Assembly (NCBI RefSeq): GCF_947507565.1
Contig: NC_089194.1
Coordinates: 1,426,001 to 1,490,000, forward strand
Length of the DNA: 64,000 bases
Reading direction: 5' to 3'
Origin: Oscarella lobularis
Lineage: Eukaryota; Porifera; Homoscleromorpha; Homosclerophorida; Oscarellidae
Shown here: one piece after another, positions 26,266 to 37,913 of the stretch
How the letters are laid out: each line of letters begins with the position of its first letter
Position numbering within the stretch: position 1 is the stretch's first letter
Position numbers and translations under genes: made by a program
Notes under the pieces: model-generated
What the model saw: only the letters and a program-made list of their open reading frames with translations
Told to the model about the DNA's origin: nothing
Databases searched by the model: none

Positions 26266-29200
26266 CTATTTCGCAGTGGAGTCTTTGAGTTTCTTCTCGT
26301 AGCACCAATAATGCTCGATCGTGCCGTCTGGGTGTCTCGCGAATGCGCTGATGAGATGGGGGGGGGGGGGGGGGGGGGGGGATTCGATTGATCTGGGCCA
26401 AATTCATAAGTCTACGTACCTCGTTTGTAGCCGTTTCCTGCACGAACTGCAAAGATGCTCGTCTGTGACGAGAACGCGACTACTCTCAATTTGCATGCGC
26501 TGTTGATGGACCTGGGAATAGGGAGGCGTACGAACGCAATTATTAATTATTTAATTTTTTTGATTGAAAAGTGTCACCTGAAGTAGCTCGGCGTGCCTGA
26601 GACTCTTCAGCACTTGGCCGTGTCGCCACTGCATTGCCTGCTGCTCAATGACTTTTTCCAAGAACGACCGCACCTTTTTCAGTTCGGTCTCCTTGGGCAG
26701 CACGGCCAGAGCCTTTGGGTAAAAGTTTTCGCTCGCTCTCGAATACATTTCGTCTTATGTTTTACTTTTGGCGTGTCAATGTATTGGTGGTGTTTTGTTA
26801 GCACTTGCAGGGCCGCTATAATGTTTGGCTCGCCAACACTTACGGAGGAGTCGTCGTTCTCAAGACCCAAGTACATCCGAAAGAGAGCCAAATAAACCTG
26901 AGGGAAAAAATCAACAAATTTCTTTTCAAAAAAAAGAAGACGGATTTAATTAAAAATATTATTTATACATCTTCGGATGCGCTTCCCTGCCGGTATTTCC
27001 GTCTGCAGTATCTGAAAAGAGAGAGCAAGGTCTTTTTCTCGTCGTCCTCTCAAACTAACTCCTCCTACTCTTCCGCTTTGCTTTCGTCTTTTAACTCTAA
27101 GGCGTATATACGCAAAGCCGCTTCGTGTCGACCTAGCTTCCCTAAGAGCAGGGCACGTTCAAGGAGATAGTCTAGAACCGTTTACAAATAAGTGACAAAT
27201 AGGAGAAGAAAGAAAAAAGGCGACGACGCACCTCTGGGGAAGTCTTTTATTAGGGGGGCCGCTTTATAACATTCCGATTTTTCGAGAAATACCATCAGTT
27301 GCCGGCGAAATTCTTCCGCCTCTAAGCAGAGAAAAGACGAGTGTACGTATGCGTCGCGTTATGTGTGTGTGTGCGTGTGTGTGTGGTATACTTCGACCCC
27401 CGCCTTTGGCTTCCGCGAGGTAGAGAAGAATAAGATTGTTGTGAAGTTCGGACCTCTGGTCTTTCCAGTCGTTAATAACGTGTTCCTTTTTCGAAAGAAA
27501 GAAAGAAAGAAAGAAATCAAAGAGAGGGAAATCTATGACTGCAGTTCTTTTCAGACCAAGTATCTTATAGCAATTTCCCGATTAAAATCCTTCAAATAGG
27601 CGACGACTTTATCGACAGGCAAGGGTTCGGCTTTCGATCTGGGATCCTCGTTTCGAACAATGAATATCTACAAAATCTCATTTTTTTCGATACATATTAG
27701 CTATTTTATGCACTAACTTTGAGACCCTCAGACGGATATTTCTGCAGTATCCATTTCGAGTACTCAAATATAAGGTCCAAATGCTCAGGCCCTAGAAATA
27801 GCACCTAGCTAGACGTCCTCATCGAAGTGCACACTTCTAGCATTACCTAGACTCTGCAAGTACTCAATCGTTCGTGAGGGACCCGATAGAGGACCCGACT
27901 TAGAGTGCGCTTTCTCAAGGAGAAGCTTGAGTGCTAACAGGGTACATATACATTGCATGTTGCTTGGAATGCGTCGAGGGAAAGACGAGACCTTTTCCGT
28001 GCTCCTTCTTGCTCGAGTAGAGAAGAACGAGCTCGCTCCACTTTTCGAATTTCGTCAGAGTGCGTTCAGACTCTTGAAGGTGACAGTTGTTGTCGTGATG
28101 CTTCAAGAGGGGTCCGACGAGACGTTCGTTCACCTGAGAAATGCGTGCAAGCGATCGCGATAAAATAATAACCGTAAAACACGATAGGTAGTCAAAATTG
28201 CAATTTATTGCAGGAGAAAAGAGTCGGCCTTCCCTTGCAGTTTTATTGCAATTTATTGCAGGAAAAAAGAGTCGGCCTTCTCTTGCAATTTTATTGCAAT
28301 TTATTGCAGGAGAAAAGAGTCGGCCTTCTCTTGCAGTTTTATTGCAATTTATTGAAGTAGAGAAGAGTCGGCCTTCTCTTGCAGTTTTATTGCAATTTAT
28401 TGCAGGAGAAAAGAGTCGGCCTTCCCTTGCAGTTTTATTGCAATTTATTGCAGGAGAGAAGAGTCGGCCTTCTCTTGCAATTTTATTGCAATTTATTGCC
28501 AGTCCCTGGTCGATCTACCTGAACGTAGCATTTGAGTAGAGTCGTGTCAATTATTTCGTTCATTGTTCGTTGATGTTGAGCGCGTTCTGCATCCAATTCC
28601 GTATCTATGAAGAGCTAGAATGTAACCCTCCGAAAAACGTGGTCTAATTACCTTTCATTTTTCCTAGCATGTGTCGCTTATCGAGTAGATATTCAATGAG
28701 CGCCAGATATCCTTTCTCGAGCTCCTGTCCAGCCAGGACAGGCGCTCGAAACTCCGACTGCTTCTGAACAGCCGCTTTGGGCAGAAGCGATGGAAAGAGT
28801 CCAATCACTTCGCGAGGATCTTGAGAAGGAAAAAGAGCGAGTGAGACCAAACCTAGAGAGAGAGAGAGAGGGAAGAGAGAGTTTGAGGACCGGTATCGAG
28901 GCCAGCAAAGCGTTTGAGCGAGTCTTCGAATCGGTGTTGGGCGAATAGGTGAAGAGCGAATTTGTATTGAATTTCCTGAACGTAGTCTTCCTTATCCACT
29001 CCGCTATCGTCGTCCTCAATCATTTCCTAGAAGAGAAGATCGATTGCGAGGCGATTTCAAAGAGGATTTCTTACTGCAAGTTGCAGTGATAGCTCATATT
29101 GATTCGCCACCATGAATTGTTCGATTTGCGCTTGTAAAGACTTGGGTACAAGTCGCCATATGGTGTGTGACGAAGCTATGTAGATGGCTCTAAAAGAAGG

Positions 29201-31353
29201 AAAAACGCTGCTGCACGTCTCTACAGGAAAGTGAGCTTACCGCCCTATAGCCAAGTATTTGGGCAAAGTTACTGAAATCGTTTGAACTAGATGCTTTGGA
29301 TCGATCGTTCTGATTTCAACCAAACCAGCACTGAAAAGGAATTTTTGACTCAAAGCCAAAGGGGATTGAATCAACACTTACGAAGGCGAGAGAATGGCTA
29401 TCATGTAAGGCTTGTAATATTCTGCAGAGAAAAGAGATTGACATAGGCAAGATTACGGTTGGTCCTCGATTATCCGGACCCCTTTGCTTTGGGGATAGTA
29501 TATTTTTATGTTTGAACGTCTTCTAAACATTCGTCTACTCTTTTTATTCGTTTTTTACACAATTAACACTCGTTTTCGCTTTAGCAAAATCACTATACAA
29601 CTGATAGGTGCTTTTTTTTCAGTCACAGATATCAAGAGTTCGTATAATAGGGGTTCTGATAATCAAGGACCAAATGCACTCGTTCTTCTTTCTACCCATG
29701 ACGGATGGAGACTCGGACCACATCGTCGCGTGTTTCTGCGTCGGTTTGCCGTCTGAATTCACGATCACGCTCATCTCATCCTTTACTAAAAAACCCGAGT
29801 ACGTTTTTATTTATGAGTCAAGAACAAGCCAAAAATTCGAGGCTCAAGAACAAGCCAAAAATATTTGAGGCTCAAGAACAAGCCAAAAATATTTGAGGCT
29901 CAAGAACAAGCCAAAGCTCACGAACAAGCAAAAAATTCGAGGCTCAAAAACAAGCAAAAAATATTTGAGGCTCAAGAACAAGCAAAAAATATTTGAGGCT
30001 CAAGAACAAGCAAAATATTTGAGGCTTAAGAACAAGCAAAAAATATTTGAGGCTCAAGAACAAGCAAAAACATTTGAGGCTTAAGAACAAGCAAAAAATA
30101 TTTGAGGCTCAAGAACAAGCAAAAAATATTTGAGGCTCAAGAAAAAATATTTGAGGCTCAAGAGCAAGCCAAAAATATGTTTGAGCGTCTCCCCCCCCCC
30201 CCTCTCATACAGAAAAAATTCTCGGTAGAACCCTAGGATCTGCTTTGATTTACTCACCCAGTGCCAGTCTTCCATTGGGCAATGACGACACCAAAGGATC
30301 ATTCTTTCCCGTTGGAAATAGCTCAATCAGTTTTCCCGTTTGAGTCTGAGGAGAGAAGGAATCACGCATCAATTTCGTGTATGTGGATATGGAATGCCTT
30401 TATTATGCAGTATTCCTTTCTGAAGCCAACCGCTATGGAGTCACTGCACCAGGCAATGGTCTTAGCAGTATCCGGAAGATTCAAATCAAACTAAGAGAAG
30501 AGCATTGACACATGGAATGAATGATGATTCGGTTTTCTGACGAGGAGATCTTGAAAAGTATTGTCTCGCCATTCAAATAGCTAAAACGATATTTTTCAAT
30601 AGTAAATGATTACGTGGAACCTGCACCTCTATTCTTCGTCGAACGGACACAGCCAATCGGAGCTGGTATTTGGGAACGGGAGCACCACGAGGCCGGTGAA
30701 CCTAAGATATGAAATGCATATGTAGTTGACCATGAATTCCTATCGTCTTCTCTTACCTTCAAATCAGCGTTGAATACGACAGCGCCTTGCGTCTTTGTCA
30801 GTCGAAATCGCAGCCCAAACGTATCCAAATCATGCACACTCACAATGCTGTCTATCCTCCCCAAAATACTCATATTAATGTTCTTATATCTAAAGCGAAT
30901 CCTTTACCAGACAGACTAATAATGATGTTGAGTTCTTCGACAACAGTAAGCTAATGAAAACGTCTTCACCTCTACCCTTGCAAAGCTAGTTTATCCTCAC
31001 CTGAACAATAGGCTTCGTGGCGAAATTCTTATTGGTCTTCTTCAGAGTAACCTTGTGCTTACCAGTCGGATCTAAACGGTGCAGCCGTATCTCTAAGTGT
31101 TATTGCACCTCCATGTGAAACGTGCAGCAGGACTACGCGCGATGAGCTATCCAGCTACGTACCGTCTGAGTTTGCAACTTCGTAAAGTATTAGGTGCCCT
31201 TTTCGCGTGCCAACGAGAAGCGTCGAGCCTGAGACGAGCGTTTTCGCAAAAGGGGCCCGTCTTCTTGATACTTGGTTTACCGAAGGTAGCAATAGATTCA
31301 ATTTGAATGGGTAGCTTTTCGACGACGGCGATGCAGTCAAACGCGTCGGACAT
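26266..31353 (-). CDS. VPS39: VPS39, HOPS tethering complex subunit
   Basis: ATG at 31353 gives MSDAFDCIAVVEKLPIQIES, followed in the next exon by LLVGTRKGHLILYEV: the CNH beta-propeller start of VPS39. Further exons match along the length: DPREVIGLFPSLLP and ELEKGYLALIEYLLDKRH (28870-28650), GPLLKHHDNNCHLQESERTL (28133-27915), LFRMYLGLENDD (near 26880), VRSFLEKVIEQQ and VLKSLRHAELLQV (26700-26580). The C-terminal zinc-ribbon reads CSSCRKRL and FARHPDGTIEHYWC, ending at the TAG at 26266. It belongs to the vacuole/lysosome tethering HOPS complex that binds Rab7. About 20 exons; the exact middle joins were not all resolved. Introns hold several simple repeats and two tandem arrays. Confidence 0.93.
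26358..26381. repeat. G24/C24 homopolymer in a VPS39 splice acceptor tract
   Basis: Uninterrupted run of 24 G on the plus strand. On the coding (minus) strand it is C24 followed by catctcatcag, placing it as the pyrimidine tract before the last VPS39 exon. Confidence 0.9.
27361..27514. repeat. Microsatellites in VPS39 introns
   Basis: An imperfect (TG)n run at 27361-27385 and a (GAAA)n run at about 27495-27515. Both lie between recognisable VPS39 exons. Confidence 0.8.
28197..28500. repeat. 48-bp tandem array, about 6 copies, VPS39 intron
   Basis: Unit attgcaatttattgcaggag followed by aaaagagtcggccttctcttgcagtttt, repeated about six times with a few substitutions. A short plus-strand ORF across it is a repeat artefact. 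It sits between VPS39 exons. Confidence 0.92.
29812..30178. repeat. About 28-bp tandem array, VPS39 intron
   Basis: Units of the type tttgaggctcaagaacaagc followed by aaaaaata, about 13 copies with small length changes, followed by a C-rich run at 30189-30202. Intronic to VPS39. Confidence 0.92.
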
Positions 31354-32087
31354 GACGAGGATAGGAGCGGACGACGAGTTCCCGGATAACGCAATTGAAA
31401 GTGCTGGATATAATAATTCGAATTTGCTTATATAAGTTATTCCCAAGCCTAGGTATTTTTCTCTTTCTCCCAAATAACTGCAGAATTTTGCCAGTGGAAG
31501 TCATCCAACACAAATCAAATTATGATAACACTTCCCCCATGTTCCGTTTCTTAGACGATCTCTTCCCCCACTCTACGCATCTTTTTAAACAGAATGAGTG
31601 CGTGTTTCAGTAGAGCTGGTAGTAAGTCTTTGTAGACGACCAGTCGCAAATGCTGTACTGCGGCATAACAAAGCTATGCTGACTCCAAGGACTTCTGTAA
31701 TATTGCTAATGCCGCTGTTTACGTCATCCGAGTGGTATCTTGGCAATGGAAGACCGGGGTCCAGATATGGAACTACCCTAAAAAAACGCGGAAATTATGC
31801 ACAGATTTCAGACTCTGGAAGTATCACACAGGAAAGTGGTTCCGTTAGGCTCGGTTTCTGTCATTCGATAGGGCACGTCCGGACTGAGAAACGAAAACAC
31901 CCCCGCCCCTCGCAAACCCTAAAGTGCATGACGAGACGCGCCGTGCGTCATTGTACCTCGAACGATTACCACGCGACACAGTGAAAACCGCCGCCCGCCG
32001 TACTCTCTGTCTCTAACGAAAAGGTACATGAGTAGAGAAATTGCTATAGGACAATCTTCGGATATTGGTCCTTTTGACAGAACTTTC
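31354..32087. promoter_or_regulatory. Divergent region between VPS39 and cystine-knot gene A
   Basis: 734 bp separate the VPS39 start (minus) from the first cystine-knot gene (plus). Small ORFs here have no recognisable features. The sequence tttgacag just before 32081 could be a splice acceptor of a 5' UTR intron of gene A. Confidence 0.45.
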
Positions 32088-32090
32088 ATG

Positions 32091-32438
32091 ATGGATCGTG
32101 TCGGCTTCCTTTGCGCTCTCCTCTGTCTCGCCGCAACATTTCTCGTCACAGACGCTGGCTGTGATCTCGTCACTGCGTACCAATACATAAGCACGGGCCC
32201 TGCCGAATGTGGGGCGGGTAAAACGCTCTGGCACACGTACGACGCTGGCAAGAAGTGCACAGGGACGTGCGAGTCGTGGACGAACGTAATACCCGCGGAT
32301 CCCTACTTCGAAAGCGTAAGCGATTGTTGTCGCGTCACGGAATCAAAGACGGAAAATATCCAACTGTCCGGCTGCGGTAACAAAGTGAAGAGCTTGCTCG
32401 TCCCGACAAAGTGCGGTTGCGTCTCCTGCAATGTCTGA
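32091..32438 (+). CDS. Small secreted cystine-knot protein A (glycoprotein-hormone-alpha-like)
   Basis: Single coding exon of 115 codons. The start is MDRVGFLCALLCLAATFLVTD, a clean signal peptide; an ATG three bases upstream (32088) is equally possible. The mature part has ten cysteines in the order C, C, CxxxC (CTGTC), CC, C, CxCxxC (CGCVSC). The CxGxC and CxCxxC elements mark a C-terminal cystine knot, and the ten-cysteine order is that of glycoprotein hormone alpha chains such as GPA2. The same frame is open upstream of the start without a signal peptide. The tandem gene B shares the pattern. Bursicon/DAN-type CTCK proteins are the alternative; receptor and role are unknown. Confidence 0.82.
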   Translation: MDRVGFLCALLCLAATFLVTDAGCDLVTAYQYISTGPAECGAGKTLWHTYDAGKKCTGTCESWTNVIPADPYFESVSDCCRVTESKTENIQLSGCGNKVKSLLVPTKCGCVSCNV

Positions 32439-32934
32439 AGGCCAATAACTGATCTAAATTAGTCTTTGTGGATTATAACTTGAATTGCTGGCGTAGCATA
32501 AGCAAGATGTGTAGTATACTGTACTCACTGTGTTGTGCTTTTAATTAAAAAGAAGCCAAAAGTGTTCGATCGCACAGGTGTCGGCCGCGTGTTGACGTCT
32601 AATGTGTAATTGATCCAAAAATAGAGGATGACGCTCGACAAGGCGAGGCACTAGTTCCGGCACAGACTCCACCTATACGGGGCACAAGAAAAAACCCGTG
32701 GGACAAAGGATAGCGACCTTGCCCAGCGTAAAGTTCGTCATTCACGTATCATCCAGCCGTCCATCATCACCTGTCAACACAGGTAAGTTCCCTATGACAG
32801 CGCGTCAACAGACGATGCCCGATGACAACGAAGAAAACGAGACCACCCCCTTCCCCCCCGACAACGCGACCCCTTGACAACACGGCTACATATGATAACT
32901 GATACCTGACTCCTTCTCTAGCGTTTCCGTAGTG
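32439..32934. other. Intergenic between the two cystine-knot genes
   Basis: 496 bp with no ORF of interest. Probable 3' UTR of gene A (ttaattaaaaag near 32545) and promoter of gene B. A possible acceptor ttctctag precedes gene B at 32920. Confidence 0.5.
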
Positions 32935-33243
32935 ATGGATCTACGTCTTTCGATTACATTTCTGCTTTTGTGTCTACTCGGCGTCGGTTCTGCGTGTACG
33001 GCGGCGCCGAGGGATATCTACATCGACGTGAGCGGCTGCACCTATCAATACTTTCCTGGCAAAGCATGCGAGGGCAAGTGCAACCAGTTAGCCTTGCCAC
33101 TACTCGATCCGCCCAATGAAATGTTGCAGTCTGAGTGCTGCAAACCGGCTAAGTACCAAAAGGTGGCGGTTCCTTTGAGAGGTTGCGGCAAGACGCATAT
33201 TCTCGAAATACCGACAGAATGCTCGTGTCAAAGCTGCGGGTAG
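32935..33243 (+). CDS. Small secreted cystine-knot protein B (glycoprotein-hormone-alpha-like)
   Basis: Single coding exon of 102 codons, beginning MDLRLSITFLLLCLLGVGSA (signal peptide). Ten cysteines follow in the same order as gene A: CxxxC (CEGKC), CC (SECCKPA), a single C before the last strand, then CxCxxC (CSCQSC) at the C terminus. Identity to A outside the cysteines is low, so the duplication is old or fast-evolving. The start at 32935 aligns with gene A's ATG at 32091. It may act as a secreted ligand; a heterodimer with A is a possibility, not shown. Confidence 0.82.
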   Translation: MDLRLSITFLLLCLLGVGSACTAAPRDIYIDVSGCTYQYFPGKACEGKCNQLALPLLDPPNEMLQSECCKPAKYQKVAVPLRGCGKTHILEIPTECSCQSCG

Positions 33244-33694
33244 ACTGACCTCTGCATGAAAGACAGAAAACTACGGATCCTGTTGCGTTGATTATTGATT
33301 CGTTGTTACATTGTTGCGCGCTAATTCAAGATTTCCTTTCTGCTTTTCATGTGTTGCTAGGCGCGGCGTTGTGGGGATCCTTAGAGGCACTCACAGGAAG
33401 TCGCAATAATTAATTAGTTATACGCAACAAGAATAGACTGACCTCGACCATCCCCTCATGACAGCATGCACATGGGCTCACTAAAATAAAAATCTTCCTC
33501 CGCGTGCGTGCAATTTTAATACTGAAGAAGTACCTTTTTATGGTGCGCTTAGATGAAACCTCGGCGTGACTACTGAAACTAAGGACGTCAATATAATAAA
33601 GAGCACCGCGTTTTCCTAAAATTTTCCAACTACGTAAATTCTTTTTGAAAAAGCGCTCAGCGAAGCGGGTACGAATCGTTCGTAAGTACTTACT
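33244..33694. other. Intergenic, no gene seen
   Basis: 451 bp between the convergent 3' ends of cystine-knot gene B (plus) and the receptor gene (minus). Only short non-coding-looking ORFs are present. An aataaa lies near 33595. Confidence 0.5.
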
Positions 33695-36600
33695 TTACAG
33701 CGCTGTTTCAGTTCTACCACTTGATCTGCTAAGCACGTCCTCTCTTTCTACTTCCTCCTCGTCATCTTCATCACTGTATTCGTCTTCGTTTTCTTCAGGA
33801 ATGGGAGATTGGCTTATTATTCTATTTTCCCGACATTCAGCTTGCTCAAACTCCAATTTTTCAACAATTTCCACAAAGCTGGGCCGACTATCAGGATTTG
33901 CCTTTAGACACGACGCCATCAAATCGTGACTAAGACACATTTAGAGATTCAGGTGCCCCCTAAGGTATCAGACTCTTACCATTCCGCCGAACAAATTTCT
34001 TCCTTGAACTTATCAAAACGATCGCTGCTTTTCTGAGTTCTCAACTGATGCTTCCATCTCTTTGCCGACTCCTTCAGCTCTTTCAACTCGGTGGCGACTT
34101 CGCCTTTCTTTGATTTCTTCTCCTTACGATACTCTTTCGTCTTCAAGTTCGCCTTCTTCTCGTCCTTGTATTCCTTTTTCTTCTGCTGGTAGCTCACTTT
34201 CGTTATCTGATACTGATTACCAGCGTCCACGCTATTCAACCGTTTCAAGGCCGAACTTGATTGACGCGAAACGGACATTCGACTCGCTTGACGTGAAAAC
34301 GATCGACTGAAGAAACTTTGCTTTCTCTTTTCTTCGGGCGGCGACGGAGCGAAAGAGGACGAATCGTCGTCGCCGTCGACGTAGTCGACGCTTCCTCGCT
34401 GACCCTTCTCCGCCTTTCGTTGAGACTTGAATTCGCGTTTTTCGAATCGCTTTTGACGTCGCAATTCGCGTTTTTCGCTACGCATTTTAAGCAGTTTTCC
34501 CGGTCTTTTCGCGTGCTGGTAATCCTCCAATGCGCGGAGGAATTTCCACTGCGTGCCGTAGAGTATCGTTTTCTTTTCAAGGATGTGGAAGACTTCGCAC
34601 AGGGTCTTGCCATAGGCAAACTAAAGAATTTGAGTAGAATAAATAAAATATTCGATTGATTTTAATAAAATCAGGCGAGATTTAGCTCAAGCTAAGACTT
34701 ACCACATCTGACTTATGCGTGAGTTTGGGTCTCTTCTTGTAGCAGCCGTATGACTGAAATTCGACGCACTCGTCCGGCAGCCAGCGAAATCGCTCGTCTC
34801 CAAGCAACGCAACCAATTCCTGATACGTCACGCCTTTCATGCCAACACAGAGATGATACTCGGAGACGAGGACGTCTCCTTTCTCGTTGACACTACAAAA
34901 AGCAGAAAAAATTAATTATGGAATAGGCGGCTTTAGTTAAATTTTGAAACACGTACATGCAAGACGCTGCGCAGAGAAAATTGTGAACGAGATTCTTCTC
35001 TTCCAAATAGGCCATCCCCTTAGCAATATCGAGAGCAACCTGGAAGCCTCTGTCCTTCTTGAACGAGTCTCTTTCGTCTTTGATATAGAGCAGGTACTCC
35101 GTGAGGGAGCAATCACGGGGCCAAAACGCGAACAGCTGTTGATTCTTGTAGACAAAGTCACAGACGCTAAACTTGTAAAGTCTAGCGACGTTTTCATGGT
35201 TTATACGAGTGAAAACATTTTCGTAGTCTTCCAGGAGTGCGTCAAGATTCGCATTCCATTGGAGAGCTAAAAGGCGTGCCGTTTTTAACCGAGAAGGAAT
35301 GCGAGTGTATTTCGTCGTACTTCGCAGTTTCGTTCTCAGCCTGAAAACTGTGTTAGGAAACTCGCAGACGACTCTGACGCTTTGATGTCCGTCTGGCTGC
35401 TCTACCATCGTGCGCTGTTCTTCTTCTGAAAGGAGCAGTCTGCCTTTCCACTTTTTAACTATTCACAAACGAAATTAAGGCTTTGATTGAATATGAATAT
35501 AATTGCGTTACCGTCTCTTTCTCTAAGCTCTTCAAATTTACTAAGCAAAGAAATGGATTAATTAATTAAAAATAAATAGACAATGATGCTTACTCCGTTT
35601 GAAGTTTATTGTAAAAGGCAACACTTACGCCCGCAAAGATAGCAGTGAGAAGAAGAAAGACGATTCCACCGGTAACAGCAGCGACAACGACAACAGGAAA
35701 CCCATCGTCCTTAACAAGTGGAGATCCTAACATATAAATAAATAAATAAATAAAAACGTCGAGGAAGCTCTTAATCAGAACACTAATAAACCTGTTGGAT
35801 TCTTGCAATTGCTCGTCGGAACGGACCACGTTTTGTCGCCAAACGATCCGGCCCCGTACTTATTCACAGCTCTCGATTGGAAGAGAAACGTCTTACTCGT
35901 CTCTAAATACAAAAACAGACGACGACTTGGCTGGCAATTTAAAGTCACCGGAGGCCCCCGATTCGGCTCAATTTCGCGATAGATGATGTCGTAACAGTCG
36001 ACGGGAACTCCGCCGCTTTCTACCTCTGAGATTTCCAATAGAAGAAACGTGCAAGTTTTGTCCAAGACTTTCATATCGGACACGACGCCGGGTTTTGAGT
36101 GCGTTTGAAATGTTTTGCTTGCTGCTAAGCCCAGTCCGTATTGATTCCTAGCGGAACACGACACATTGTACGACGTTTTTGGCACTAGTGAGCCCAAGTC
36201 GACGGTCCCCGCCTTGGCAACTGTTCTATTGTGAATCACGAAGTCATTAGAGGTCGTGACGAGAAGCATGTATTCATAAACGGCGCTGTTGCCGTCGATT
36301 TCTGGTGGTGTTACGGTAGCTGCAACGAACGTGTTTGTGACGCTGATGGCGAGACCACATGGTCCAGGAGTGCCTAAATCAAAATTATGACTCTACTAAA
36401 GGGAAATTATCTCTCATCCCAACTTACATTCAACGATTAAGTTAAAAGACAAGTCGACCTTTCCTAATTCGTTTTCCGCTATACACTGAATAGATTTTTC
36501 GCTTGTGTCTTCCCTACTGACGTCTTTGATGGTCATAACGGACGTCACATTGCGCCGATGTCCGTCAAAATTCACGGTGGAATAGTTACTCTGCGTGGAG

Positions 36601-37702
36601 AGACGTTTTTGCAGCGTTGAGCCAAGCTTCCACGTCACAACCGCTTCGGGAAAGCTCAACGCAACGCAACGTACAACCACGTCATTTTCACAACGAGCCA
36701 CTAGAGAGGAACCCCCAACTGCCTCCAAACTAATACCAACTAAAGAAAATTTCACGTGGTTAGGATAAAAAATCTCAGCGTTTTTGGTCTACCTAGAATT
36801 TCAATGTTGACCATTGCTTGATATTTTCCAAAGCAATTTGACGCTTCTATGAAGTGGAGACCATTGTCACTTACGTCCAGGTTTTTTATTACAGTATCAG
36901 TTGTATTTGCTGTAAATTTTGTGACGTTGGCTAGAACTTTCTCAGAGGTGAGGACCTGTATTTGAGGAGACGGTACACCTCCGGATACGTAAGATACGGT
37001 TTCAAACGACGAGGAACCCTGGATAAAGCGAATCGTCTCGTTTGACGCCAGGGTAACAGTAGGCATTTCTGAAAAAGAAAAATGAGGTAAAGTGAATTGG
37101 TTTTATTATAAAATGGGTCCGTTGGCACATTTAAATTTTTTTCAACTTACTTCCAATAAGAATTGTAACGGTCTTGCTCTCAAACGAAGGCTGCAAAGGT
37201 GTAACAATTCGAAACTGAATTTCCATTTCATGATGAGACTGATTAAGATTCAAGACAACGAGATCCAGACCGTTGCCTCCTTTTTCGAAATTATCCGTCG
37301 TCACAGTCGTCGAAACCAACGTCCACAAAGAACTAGGAGTACGAAAGTACCATACAACTCGTGACTGCGATGAAACGTCCGGCTTTATGGTAAGGCTTTG
37401 GCCGGAGAGACGATAATGGAATGTGTTGGTATTTCCAATGGTTACTTCGTTGCCTTTGGGAAAGAGAAAAGAGTGTCTCATGTCCTAATGACGTCTACTC
37501 CTTTCCGTTGCCAAAAACGCGCCTTGGAGGGTCTCTGCGCGTTTCTTGGTGTCTACTAGTAGTAAGAAAACGCTTTCTTACTGCAGTTTTGAGAGTTTGT
37601 TGCTGCCGCGAGAAGAAAGAGGACGAAAACGCTGACGAAGCGGGGTCCCTAAGACAAAAATATAGTACGTAGAGAGTTTAGACACATATGAACTACTTTC
37701 AT
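33695..37702 (-). CDS. Ig/FN3 receptor with tyrosine-pseudokinase domain
   Basis: ATG at 37702 starts a 6-nt exon (MK) spliced to the signal peptide exon GPRFVSVFVLFLLAAATNSQ. Ig-like exons follow at 37470-37150, 37066-36800 and 36740-36425, then two FN3 domains (36380-35790). The transmembrane helix is VVVVAAVTGGIVFLLLTAIF (35700). Inside, the kinase-like domain is clearly tyrosine-kinase related (LQVALDIAKGMAYLEEKN-like helix, RFRWLPDECVE for the APE region, KSDVFAYGKTLCEVF). But VAVK is ALQW, HRDLAARN is HNFLCAAS, no DFG remains and the glycine loop is lost. A charged Lys/Arg/Ser-rich insert of roughly 160 residues (34560-33985) splits the C-lobe before HDLMASCLKANPDSRPSFVE. The tail is acidic. 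It should signal by scaffolding, not catalysis. Confidence 0.85.
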
Positions 37703-37913
37703 GCTCCGATTTAGAGCGCTTCGAGACTTTTTCGACGCAGAACGACGGCGTGGATTAGGCACATCCGCTTGTAGCGTGCGCGGTGACGTGACACCTTCAC
37801 TAATTGAATTTGTCTACCCACATTTTTCTATAAAAAGAACCAAAGAGTACAAGAAATTTCAAGAGTAGGAAATATTGCTATTGAAAGGTCTAGTCCTTAT
37901 TTATTGATATCGT

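Noticed and set aside
28197-28500. Tandem array considered as a CRISPR array
   Set aside because: Units are contiguous with no unique spacers, and the context is a eukaryotic intron. The same holds for the other arrays.
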